Shown in pieces: positions 1 through 6,262 of a stretch of DNA of 8,429 bases. A program made the position numbers and the translations under genes. The stretch comes from Tateyamaria sp. GTDB taxonomy: Bacteria; Pseudomonadota; Alphaproteobacteria; Rhodobacterales; Rhodobacteraceae. How positions within the stretch are numbered: the first letter of the stretch is position 1; every line of letters starts with the position of its first letter. The notes below the pieces were generated by a model. The model did not search any database, was not told the origin of the DNA, and saw only the letters and a list, made by a program, of their open reading frames with translations. The stretch lies in NCBI GenBank assembly GCA_018668195.1, contig JABITU010000232.1, forward strand, positions 1 to 8,429, read 5' to 3'.

Positions 1-378
1 GCAGCTGCAGCCCTTGCGCATGTCATGACAGGGTTCCACAACGTGCCTGCCGAAAGATGGATGCAAGAGGCTATGATCCATTTCCACAAGGTCGACGACG
101 GGCTCAACATCACCTATGACCCCGATTTGCGGCGTGCCATCGAAACTGGTGGAGATGTGCCTGATCTATGGCCGTTTTTTGACGCTTTGGCAGGCAAACC
201 TCTTTGCCTGATAAGAGGGGCAAATTCAGAACTCCTGCGGATGGACACTGTCCAAAAGATGCGTGAGCGCAGACCAGACATGATTTTTGCAAATGTGCCG
301 GACCGGGGCCATATCCCTTTTCTGGATGAGCCCGAGGCCTTGGCGGCACTACACCACTGGATCGAAGGCATATCATGA
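1..378 (+). CDS. alpha/beta hydrolase, C-terminal part (5' end outside window)
   Basis: The reading frame is open from base 1 and ends at TGA 376-378, giving 125 residues. An internal ATG at 25 exists, but nothing suggests it is the true start. The last 60 residues have the form of an alpha/beta hydrolase C-terminus: a strand ending RGANSELL, where the catalytic acid normally lies, then VPDRGHIPFLDEPEAL, which carries the catalytic His and the family's common GHxPxLDEPEA pattern. The nucleophile elbow lies upstream and cannot be seen. In relatives I recall, the acid motif reads SDLL; here the residue is Glu (codon gaa, 229-231), a conservative change that could alter or preserve the triad. 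The substrate cannot be told. It overlaps the next gene by 4 nt (ATGA), so it belongs to the same operon and may hydrolyse an ester, lactone or C-C bond in the same catabolic route. Family call is firm; role is unknown. Confidence 0.85.
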   Translation, partial: AAAALAHVMTGFHNVPAERWMQEAMIHFHKVDDGLNITYDPDLRRAIETGGDVPDLWPFFDALAGKPLCLIRGANSELLRMDTVQKMRERRPDMIFANVPDRGHIPFLDEPEALAALHHWIEGIS

Positions 379-1346
379 ATATCGATATGATCCGCGCTGC
401 CGCAACCCGGCTCAAGGGCCACGTCCGCTGCACGCCACTGCTGTCTTCGCCCTTTATTGACGCACTTGCAGGGCGGCGGGTGTGGATCAAACCAGAGTGC
501 CTGCAACACACTGGAAGCTTCAAGTTTCGCGGCGCATGGTCGGCCATTTCCGCGCTTGAACCCAAGATCCGCACCAAGGGCATCATCGGCTTTTCCAGCG
601 GCAACCATGCGCAGGGCGTGGCCATGGCCGCATCGCGCCATGGTGTGGCCAGCGTCATCGTCATGCCCGCCGATGCCCCCGCGCTCAAGATCGAGAACAC
701 CAAAGCGTTGGGGGCTGAGGTCGTGCTTTATGATCGCGACACCGAAGACCGCGATGTCATCGGCTCTGCGCTCGCCAAAGAGCGTGATCTGACGCTGATC
801 CGCCCATTTGATGACCCGAATGTGATCGCCGGTCAAGGCACCGCCGGGCTTGAGATCGCAGAACAAGTGGCCGTGCATGGCGTGGCACAAGCCGATGTGC
901 TCGTGTGCTGCGGGGGCGGAGGCCTGACCAGCGGCATCGCGTTGGCTCTGGAGGCCAACGCTCCAGGCCTGCGCGTGCGCCCTGTCGAACCCGAAGGTTT
1001 TGATGATGTGACCCGGTCGTTGAGGTCCGGTGGCATCGAACGAAACAATTCGACCTCGGGAAACATATGTGATGCGATCATAACACCCCAGCCCGGCAAC
1101 CTAACCTTTCCCATCATGCATCGCCTCTGCGGTCCCGGCCTTGTGGTCACCGAAGACGAGGCTTTGCAGGCCATGGCCCATGCATTTTTGCGCCTGAAAG
1201 TCATAGCCGAGCCGGGAGGTGCCGTAGCACTTGCCGCCGCGATTTGTCGCCAAGACCAGATAGAGGGCGACGACGTGGTTGTCATGATATCGGGCGGAAA
1301 TGTCGACCCCGACTTGTTTGCCCGATGTCTGGAGACGCTCGAATGA
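375..1346 (+). CDS. PLP-dependent threonine/serine dehydratase-like enzyme (fold type II)
   Basis: This 323-residue protein has the landmarks of the threonine ammonia-lyase/serine racemase group. They are the PLP lysine K50 in SFKFRG, the substrate and carboxylate loop SSGNHAQG (74-81), the glycine-rich phosphate-binding loop around 180-187 (GGGGLTSG), EPGGA near 279-283, and SGGN at 306-309, whose Ser normally contacts the pyridine nitrogen. There is no C-terminal ACT domain, so it resembles the short catabolic or racemase-type members rather than the feedback-regulated biosynthetic IlvA. The expected chemistry is elimination of water from a beta-hydroxy amino acid (threonine, serine or 3-hydroxyaspartate type), giving a 2-oxo acid and ammonia; racemase activity is also possible. 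It is cytoplasmic. The start ATG overlaps the upstream stop (ATGA) and has GAAGG 6 nt upstream. Its place between a hydrolase and pca genes is unusual and leaves the substrate open. Confidence 0.9.
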   Translation: MNIDMIRAAATRLKGHVRCTPLLSSPFIDALAGRRVWIKPECLQHTGSFKFRGAWSAISALEPKIRTKGIIGFSSGNHAQGVAMAASRHGVASVIVMPADAPALKIENTKALGAEVVLYDRDTEDRDVIGSALAKERDLTLIRPFDDPNVIAGQGTAGLEIAEQVAVHGVAQADVLVCCGGGGLTSGIALALEANAPGLRVRPVEPEGFDDVTRSLRSGGIERNNSTSGNICDAIITPQPGNLTFPIMHRLCGPGLVVTEDEALQAMAHAFLRLKVIAEPGGAVALAAAICRQDQIEGDDVVVMISGGNVDPDLFARCLETLE

Positions 1347-1651
1347 CCCAAGACCTGCAAATGTGTAAAGACATCGAAAGCGCCCATTTACGTTCGGCCC
1401 AGCGCCGAGTTGCGCACGACTGCGCGCGCGCCGCCGAATTCATCTCTGGCTTTGGCGGCATGTACACATGCGCCAATGTTCGCCGCATATCGCGCCGATT
1501 TCTGGCGGACACTTTGGGCAGCATCATGCACATGGACTATTTCTGCGCATTGAAAGATCATGCTGCCGGCGGCGGCGATCTGAAAGCCCCTTATTACACG
1601 CTGACATCCGATCATCGGCACATCATTGCCCTGATAACACCAAAGGACTGA
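1343..1651 (+). CDS. hypothetical protein, 102 aa, in the pca operon
   Basis: The frame starts at an ATG that overlaps the dehydratase stop (ATGA), with GGAGA 7 nt upstream, and ends 5 nt before pcaD. Codon choice, with mostly G or C in third positions, matches its neighbours, so I take it as a real gene. I do not recognise it. It has four cysteines (8, 27, 43, 68), many histidines, a basic stretch NVRRISRRFL (45-54), a probable helix (about 13-35), and a beta-like C-terminus (HIIALI, 93-98). There is no signal peptide or membrane segment. The pattern FISGFGGMYTCANVRR followed by RRFLADTLGSIMH faintly recalls the C-terminal helices of acyl-CoA dehydrogenase-like flavin monooxygenases (glycine turn, then R-x-x-R-D...H). 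It could therefore be the relic of a longer enzyme, but the neat start-stop overlap argues for an intact small gene. The monooxygenase link is a weak guess. Confidence 0.6.
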   Translation: MTQDLQMCKDIESAHLRSAQRRVAHDCARAAEFISGFGGMYTCANVRRISRRFLADTLGSIMHMDYFCALKDHAAGGGDLKAPYYTLTSDHRHIIALITPKD

Positions 1652-1656
1652 CGCAG

Positions 1657-2445
1657 ATGCACATGGCAGACCTGGGCGACGTTCGCCTGCATTACCGCAT
1701 AGATGGGCCAGAGGGCGGCGCGCCAGTAGTTTTCGCCAACTCGCTGGGCACCGATATGCGCCTGTGGGATCCGATCCTGCCGCTTTTGCCCGAGGGTTTG
1801 CGCATTCTGCGGTTTGACAAACGTGGGCATGGGCTGTCCACATGCCCACCTGAACCCTATTCCATGGGCACACTCGTTTCTGACACCGAAAAGCTGATGG
1901 ATATGTATGGGTTTAAGGATGCGTTCTTTGTCGGGCTGTCCATTGGTGGGCTGATCGCGCAAGGCCTCGCAGTAAAGCGGCTGGATCTGATGCGCGCGAT
2001 GGTTCTGTCGAACACCGCCGCCAAAATCGGCACCAAGAACCTTTGGGATGATCGGATTGCAGCCGTGACTGCGGGCGGTATCGAAAGCCTTGCGGATGCG
2101 GTGATGGAGCGTTGGTTTTCCAAGGCCTTTCGGAACACGCCTGACCTCGAGCTGTGGCGCAACATGCTTTGCGGGCAACAAGACGCAGGCTATGCCGGGT
2201 GTTCGGCAGCGATTTCGGGCACCGATTTTTTTTCAACCACCGCAACGCTGCGCCTGCCCACATTGGGCATTGCCGGGTCAGAGGATGGCTCAACCCCGCC
2301 TGACTTGGTGCGCGAAACCGTTGATCTGATACCGGGCAGCCAGTTTCATCTGATCCGCCGCGCGGGCCACCTGCCTTGCGTGGAGCAACCCGATGAATTC
2401 GCGAAGATGATCAGCGACTTCATGCGTGCGACGGGCCATATCTGA
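1657..2445 (+). CDS. pcaD: 3-oxoadipate enol-lactonase
   Basis: This 262-residue alpha/beta hydrolase matches the usual PcaD length and opening (GDVRLHYRIDG, then FANSLGTDMRLWD). It has an oxyanion-side FDKRGHGLS segment, the nucleophile elbow GLS95IGG, a catalytic acid at about D210 (GSEDGSTPP) and H238 (RRAGHLP). PcaD hydrolyses 3-oxoadipate enol-lactone to 3-oxoadipate in the beta-ketoadipate pathway for protocatechuate and catechol breakdown, in the cytoplasm. The chosen start has AAAGGA at 1642-1647, 9 nt upstream, inside the end of the preceding gene. The second ATG at 1663 would lie 15 nt away and is less likely, and a longer in-frame extension to 1468 would overlap that gene. A run of eight Ts (2226-2233) encodes D-F-F-S in frame. 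A different lactonase or esterase substrate cannot be excluded, since PcaC and PcaGH are not in the window. Confidence 0.88.
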   Translation: MHMADLGDVRLHYRIDGPEGGAPVVFANSLGTDMRLWDPILPLLPEGLRILRFDKRGHGLSTCPPEPYSMGTLVSDTEKLMDMYGFKDAFFVGLSIGGLIAQGLAVKRLDLMRAMVLSNTAAKIGTKNLWDDRIAAVTAGGIESLADAVMERWFSKAFRNTPDLELWRNMLCGQQDAGYAGCSAAISGTDFFSTTATLRLPTLGIAGSEDGSTPPDLVRETVDLIPGSQFHLIRRAGHLPCVEQPDEFAKMISDFMRATGHI

Positions 2446-2448
2446 CCC

Positions 2449-3771
2449 ATGGCAGCAAGCGTGTTTTCCTCTGCCCTTTACGGTCAGTTGTTTCCCACCG
2501 GAGAGGTCGGTCGGCTTTGGTCCGACAGTGCCGAAGTGCGCGCGATGCTGCTTGTCGAAGGCGCTTTGGCCAAGGTCCAGGGTGCCCAAGGTGTGATACC
2601 AAAAATCAGCGCTGACTTTATCCACCGCTCAAGCCTTGAGGTGCAGATTGACCCGGCGGGTCTTGCTCTAGAAACGGGGCAGAATGGGGTCAGCGTGCCC
2701 GCACTTGTCACGGCCTTTCGCGCAGCCATGGAAGCACCAGAGCATGCGCAATACGCTCATTGGGGCCCCACTAGCCAAGACATCATCGACACGGGCCTGA
2801 TGCTGCGCCTGCGCCAGACGCTCGCCTCTCAAGAGGCCCGCGCGCGCTGCCTTTTGAGCGGCTTGGCCGAACAGGCCCGGACCCACGCCGAAACCCCGAT
2901 GGCCGCTCGCACATACGCACAGCATGCGACACCCACGTCCTGGGGGGCGGTGCTTGCCCAGTGGGGCCAACCGGTGGCCAATGCAGTCGCAAACTTGCCG
3001 GATCTGCGCAACAAAACATTGTGGGTCTCGCTTAGCGGTGCATCCGGAACCTCATCGGCCCTAGGACCAAAAGCGCCAGCAACCCGAGCGGCGTTAGCCG
3101 ACGCGCTAAAGCTCGGTGATCCGGGCCGCAGCTGGCATACCGACCGTGGCCCTGTCTTGCGCATTGCCGATTGGATGGGCGACGTTGTGACGAGCTTGGC
3201 CGGGATGGGCCTGAGCCTTGTCGGTCTGACGAGTTCCGACGTGGGTGCCATCCGGTTAGATGCCGCAGGATCATCCTCAACGATGCCACAAAAACAAAAT
3301 CCGGTCGGGCCATCTGTGCTGGTGGCGCTCAATCACCAGATGGCGGGGTTGCGGGCGACCCTTCAATCAGCCGCAGCCCATCAATACCAACGCGACGGTG
3401 CGGCGTGGTTCACCGAATGGATGGTTCTGCCACAGATTGCCCTTTGCACGGCTGCCGCACTTGAGACCGCCATTGCATTGGCCAATGCCATGGCCCCTGA
3501 CACCGAGGCGATGGCGGCAGATTTCGATGGCCTGGGCCTGCTGCACGCCGAGGCGCTCAGCTTTGCGCTGGCAGCCTTGATGCCGCGCCCGGATGCGCAG
3601 ACACGCACCAAAGCTTTGGTCGCAGAGGCCGTCCAGTCAAACACGTCTCTGGCAGACACCGCGCGCAACGCTTATCCCGATCTGCCCCCCGGGCTGTTTC
3701 AGACCGCACAGCACCTAGGACAAGCCCCTGCACAAGCGCGCGCTTTTGCCAACCGGGTGGACGTCCTTTGA
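2449..3771 (+). CDS. pcaB: 3-carboxy-cis,cis-muconate cycloisomerase
   Basis: This is a 440-residue member of the fumarase/aspartase superfamily. The three superfamily regions are visible: WGPTSQDIIDTG (105-116), ARTYAQHATPTSWG (153-166, with H159), and the signature loop GSSSTMPQKQNP (274-285). MPQKQNP in place of the more common MPHKRNP, together with the WHTDR segment at 229-233 and a length near 440, fits the PcaB form I recall from roseobacters. PcaB lactonises 3-carboxy-cis,cis-muconate to 4-carboxymuconolactone in protocatechuate 3,4-cleavage. Its product needs PcaC before PcaD can act, yet pcaC is not beside it. The start lies 3 nt after the pcaD stop with no clear Shine-Dalgarno, so translation probably depends on coupling to pcaD. 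Adenylosuccinate lyase or argininosuccinate lyase is less likely given the pcaD neighbour. Confidence 0.88.
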   Translation: MAASVFSSALYGQLFPTGEVGRLWSDSAEVRAMLLVEGALAKVQGAQGVIPKISADFIHRSSLEVQIDPAGLALETGQNGVSVPALVTAFRAAMEAPEHAQYAHWGPTSQDIIDTGLMLRLRQTLASQEARARCLLSGLAEQARTHAETPMAARTYAQHATPTSWGAVLAQWGQPVANAVANLPDLRNKTLWVSLSGASGTSSALGPKAPATRAALADALKLGDPGRSWHTDRGPVLRIADWMGDVVTSLAGMGLSLVGLTSSDVGAIRLDAAGSSSTMPQKQNPVGPSVLVALNHQMAGLRATLQSAAAHQYQRDGAAWFTEWMVLPQIALCTAAALETAIALANAMAPDTEAMAADFDGLGLLHAEALSFALAALMPRPDAQTRTKALVAEAVQSNTSLADTARNAYPDLPPGLFQTAQHLGQAPAQARAFANRVDVL

Positions 3772-4976
3772 GACTGCCAGTCACATTTATCCTGATCAAC
3801 GTGCTTTTGGACGCAATGGGCATCGGATTGATCATTCCCGTCATGCCCGATCTGATCCGAGAAGTGAATGGCGGAACACTCGCCTCTGCGGCCGTCTGGG
3901 GCGGAATACTGGCGACATCATTTGCAGTCATGCAATTTCTGTTTGGCCCCCTGTTGGGCGGTCTGTCGGACCGTTTCGGAAGAAGGCCCGTCTTGCTACT
4001 ATCTTTGGTGGTAATGTCTGCTGATTATTTAGTGATGGCGTTGGCAGGATCTATCTGGCTGCTGCTGGCGGGGCGGATCGTAGGAGGGATTACTGCGGCA
4101 ACACAAGCCACAGCATCCGCCTATATGGCCGATATCTCGACGCCAGAGAAAAAGGCGGCAAACTTTGGTTTGATCGGAGCAGCCTTTGGCATGGGCTTTG
4201 TGATGGGCCCGCTGATTGGCGGTTTGTTGGCCGAATATGGCACGCGAGCACCTTTCTATGCTGCCGCAGGTCTTGCGGCCTTGAACGCACTATTTGGCTG
4301 GATCGTGCTAACGGAAACAGTGACCGATCGCATTCGTCGACCATTTTCCTGGGCGCGGGCCAACCCATTGGGATCGCTTCGTGTTCTGGGCCAGCTGCCG
4401 GGCCTCGGCCCACTGCTGTTGGTGTTCTTGCTCTACCAACTCGCTTTTATCGTTTATCCTGCCGTCTGGAGCTATTTTGCGGTGGAACGGTTTGGTTGGA
4501 GCCCGGCCATGATCGGCATTAGCTTGGCGCTGTTCGGGATCATGCTGGCGGTGGTACAGGGTGGTCTGATGCCCATGGTTTTGCGACTTTTGGGCGAACG
4601 CGGGGCGGTGATCTATGGGCTGGCATTCGATGTGCTGGCCTTTGGGGCGCTGGCGATTGTGACATCGGGAACCATCGCGCTGATCCTCATACCACTGACC
4701 GCATTTGCAGGCGTCGTAACACCGGCGCTGCAAGGCATCATGTCAAAAACCGTGAATGACAACCAACAGGGCGAATTGCAGGGCGCGCTTACATCGATTG
4801 GCGCGCTCGCTATGATCGTTTCGCCACTGGTCATGACCTCAGTCTTTGCCGCTTTTTCCGGACCTTCAGCGCCCATTTATTTGCCTGGCGCGCCATTCAT
4901 CCTGTCTGCGGGCCTTGTGATCATTGCCGTGGGTGTATTTCTGCGTATGGGCCATATCGGACACGTCCAAGACTGA
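3768..4976 (+). CDS. Tet-family (DHA1) MFS transporter
   Basis: This 402-residue protein is almost wholly made of hydrophobic segments, consistent with 12 membrane helices in the inner membrane. It resembles TetA drug/proton antiporters: helix 1 reads LLDAMGIGLIIPVMP, motif A is GGLSDRFGRRPVLL (64-77), followed by SADYL, then GRIVGGITAAT in helix 4. By alignment from memory, acidic and basic residues important in TetA(B) are retained: D15, D68 in motif A, D86, R103 and D288. This supports proton-coupled transport, probably efflux. The start is TTG, read from TTGA overlapping the pcaB stop, with GGTGGA about 6 nt upstream; the first residues then line up with TetA so that D15 falls at position 15. 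As the last gene of a pca operon, it could move an aromatic acid or relieve build-up of an intermediate. Tetracycline resistance should not be assumed from this similarity. Confidence 0.87.
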   Translation: MRLPVTFILINVLLDAMGIGLIIPVMPDLIREVNGGTLASAAVWGGILATSFAVMQFLFGPLLGGLSDRFGRRPVLLLSLVVMSADYLVMALAGSIWLLLAGRIVGGITAATQATASAYMADISTPEKKAANFGLIGAAFGMGFVMGPLIGGLLAEYGTRAPFYAAAGLAALNALFGWIVLTETVTDRIRRPFSWARANPLGSLRVLGQLPGLGPLLLVFLLYQLAFIVYPAVWSYFAVERFGWSPAMIGISLALFGIMLAVVQGGLMPMVLRLLGERGAVIYGLAFDVLAFGALAIVTSGTIALILIPLTAFAGVVTPALQGIMSKTVNDNQQGELQGALTSIGALAMIVSPLVMTSVFAAFSGPSAPIYLPGAPFILSAGLVIIAVGVFLRMGHIGHVQD

Positions 4977-4992
4977 CTGTCATCGAATCAAG

Positions 4993-5018
4993 GCAAGATG
5001 GAGCGAATTCTATCTTGC
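4993..5018 (+). terminator. strong RNA hairpin after the transporter gene (possible terminator)
   Basis: The arms GCAAGATGGAG (4993-5003) and TTCTATCTTGC (5008-5018) pair over 11 positions around the tetraloop CGAA: nine Watson-Crick pairs and two G-U pairs. The G-U pairs would be A-C mismatches in the opposite strand's RNA, so the structure favours + strand transcripts. It starts 17 nt after the transporter stop, where an operon would end. No T tract follows, so it may be a Rho-assisted stop, a 3'-end stabiliser or a processing site instead of a classic intrinsic terminator. Confidence 0.5.
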
Positions 5019-5089
5019 GGCTTGCTGCGACCTGCGGCACGTTTGTCAAAACTAGGAACAGAGCCGCCAATTATTGACCGGGGCGGGGC

Positions 5090-5094
5090 AAGGA
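5090..5094 (+). promoter_or_regulatory. ribosome binding site of the alcohol dehydrogenase gene
   Basis: AAGGA lies 6 nt before the ATG at 5101. It decides for that start over an in-frame TTG at 5074, which would add nine residues that do not belong to the family's N-terminus and has no such site. Confidence 0.65.
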
Positions 5095-5100
5095 TTAAAC

Positions 5101-6192
5101 ATGCGAACCATAAAAGCTGCCGTGTGCCACGAATTTGGTGCACCACTTGTTATCGAAGATATCCTTATCCGCGCGCCTAAGGGCGGCGAAGTGGAAGTCG
5201 CCATTGACGCAGTCGCGATCTGCCATTCCGATATCTCTTACGCCGATGGTGCTTGGGGCGGCAGTCTGCCGGCCGTCTACGGCCATGAGGCCGCAGGGGT
5301 CGTCAGCGCGGTAGGCCCGGGCGTTACCAGCGTGGCCTTGGGCGACAGCGTGGTGGTCACTCTCATCCGGTCCTGCGGGACTTGCCCGACCTGTGCAGGC
5401 GGTACGCCCACCAATTGCGAAACGCCCTACGACGGGGACAAAGGGCCGATCCGGACCGTTGACGACACAAAACTCCATCAGGCACTCGCGTGCGGAGCTT
5501 TTGCCGAAAGTGTCGTCGTTGATCAAAGACAGATCGTGAAAATCCCCAAAACGATGGCCAAGGATGCCGCAAGCTTGATTGCCTGCGGTGTGATTACCGG
5601 GGTGGGTGCCGTCGTCAATGCCGCGCAATTGCGTGCAGGTCAGGACGTTGTGGTGATCGGCGCGGGAGGCGTTGGCCTCAATGCAATTCAAGGTGCGCGC
5701 ATTGCAGGCGCACGCCGCATCGTTGCCGTCGATATGACCGAAGAAAAACTTGAAGACGCAAAGGCGTTTGGGGCAACCCATGGCGTACTTGCAACAGAGG
5801 CGCGGCCCTGGCGGTTGGCCAAGAATGCGTTGGGCGGCAAGGGGGCTGAGGCTGCCATTGTGACCGTGGGCGCCATACCTGCCTATGACCAAGCGCCACG
5901 ATACCTGGGGCGCGGGGGCAAGGTAATTATGGTCGGCATGCCCCATTCCGGTGCCGAAGCCACCTATGAGCCTGCAATGCTTGCCGCTGTTGGCCAAGGT
6001 ATGATCGGATCAAAAATGGGCGACGTAGTGATCCAACGCGATATTCCGTGGATGGTTGATCTGTATGAACAGGGCCGGTTGCAACTAGACAGTTTAATTT
6101 CGGGTCGCTGGACCTTGGAGCAGATTAACGAAGCAATTGCCGACACCAAGTCGGGCACCGCGCGCCGTAACGTGATCTTGTTTGACAAGTAA
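5101..6192 (+). CDS. zinc-dependent alcohol dehydrogenase (medium-chain dehydrogenase/reductase)
   Basis: This 363-residue protein has the full medium-chain zinc ADH layout. The catalytic zinc ligands are C41 in CHSD, H62 in GHEAAG, and C162 in the IACGVITGVGA helix. The structural zinc lobe has C92, C95, C98 and C106 in the standard C-x2-C-x2-C-x7-C spacing. The Rossmann motif GAGGVG (187-192) is followed by D211 at the end of the second strand, which points to NAD rather than NADP. It looks closest to the class III-like/aryl or short-chain alcohol dehydrogenases and would interconvert an alcohol and an aldehyde or ketone in the cytoplasm. The substrate is unknown. It is separated from the upstream operon by a 124-base spacer and from the next gene by a hairpin cluster, so it may be its own unit or lead a two-gene unit with the enolase-superfamily gene. 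Confidence 0.92.
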   Translation: MRTIKAAVCHEFGAPLVIEDILIRAPKGGEVEVAIDAVAICHSDISYADGAWGGSLPAVYGHEAAGVVSAVGPGVTSVALGDSVVVTLIRSCGTCPTCAGGTPTNCETPYDGDKGPIRTVDDTKLHQALACGAFAESVVVDQRQIVKIPKTMAKDAASLIACGVITGVGAVVNAAQLRAGQDVVVIGAGGVGLNAIQGARIAGARRIVAVDMTEEKLEDAKAFGATHGVLATEARPWRLAKNALGGKGAEAAIVTVGAIPAYDQAPRYLGRGGKVIMVGMPHSGAEATYEPAMLAAVGQGMIGSKMGDVVIQRDIPWMVDLYEQGRLQLDSLISGRWTLEQINEAIADTKSGTARRNVILFDK

Positions 6193-6194
6193 TT

Positions 6195-6239
6195 GGGGGC
6201 TCTGCCCCCGGCCTTTGGCCTCCCCCGGAGTTTATCCGG
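6195..6239. repeat. cluster of three GC-rich hairpins (probable Rhodobacteraceae-type intergenic element)
   Basis: Starting 3 nt after the dehydrogenase stop there are three adjacent perfect hairpins: GGGGGC-TCT-GCCCCC (6195-6209), GGCC-TTT-GGCC (6210-6220), and CCGGA-GTTTA-TCCGG (6225-6239). The first G block could also pair with the second C block (6222-6226), giving a larger alternative fold around the middle hairpin. The pattern (G block, C block, small GGCC stem, C block, GGA-TTT) resembles a recurrent intergenic element I recall from Rhodobacteraceae genomes. Its likely role is transcription termination or 3'-end protection between the two flanking genes. It ends 23 nt before the next start codon. 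Confidence 0.6.
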
Positions 6240-6250
6240 CAAGATGAAGC

Positions 6251-6256
6251 AGAGGA
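6251..6256 (+). promoter_or_regulatory. ribosome binding site supporting a GTG start
   Basis: AGAGGA lies 6 nt before the GTG at 6263. It supports that codon as the start of the enolase-superfamily gene, whose first strand (KLADLDIIVTAP) begins directly after it. Confidence 0.65.
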
Positions 6257-6262
6257 TACCTC

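Larger units (their letters stand above)
4977..5100. other. intergenic spacer between the transporter and alcohol dehydrogenase genes
   Basis: This is the longest gene-free stretch in the window (124 bases). It holds a strong hairpin (4993-5018) near its left end and the ribosome binding site of the next gene at its right end. A weak promoter-like pair, TTGTCA (5043-5048) and AATTAT (5069-5074), has a 20-nt spacing that is too long for a good sigma-70 promoter, so I do not call it. A short open frame starting at 4998 has no ribosome binding site and is not called. Confidence 0.6.

Noticed and set aside
114..890. 258-codon minus-strand frame over the hydrolase/dehydratase junction
   Set aside because: It spans two well-supported + strand genes and shows no recognisable domain, so it is a mirror frame.
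1468..1656. N-terminal extension of PcaD
   Set aside because: The added 63 residues are Arg/His/Ser-rich, unlike any PcaD N-terminus, and would overlap the upstream gene. The ATG at 1657 has a proper ribosome binding site.
1388..1873. 161-codon minus-strand frame as an alternative gene to the 102-aa protein
   Set aside because: It runs into conserved pcaD sequence and has no motif. The + strand frame has better start signals and fits the operon spacing.
3768..4976. Tetracycline resistance gene on a mobile element
   Set aside because: The similarity is at family level only. The gene is embedded in a chromosomal-type operon, and no TetR-type repressor, transposase or terminal repeat is visible.
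4998..5180. 60-codon open frame in the spacer before the alcohol dehydrogenase gene
   Set aside because: It has no ribosome binding site, starts inside the hairpin and runs into the dehydrogenase gene in another frame.
5095..5997. 300-codon open frame on the minus strand opposite the alcohol dehydrogenase gene
   Set aside because: It lies antisense to a gene with intact zinc and NAD motifs, has a composition (Cys/His/Arg-rich, no family motif) typical of a mirror frame in GC-rich DNA, and has no supporting neighbours.
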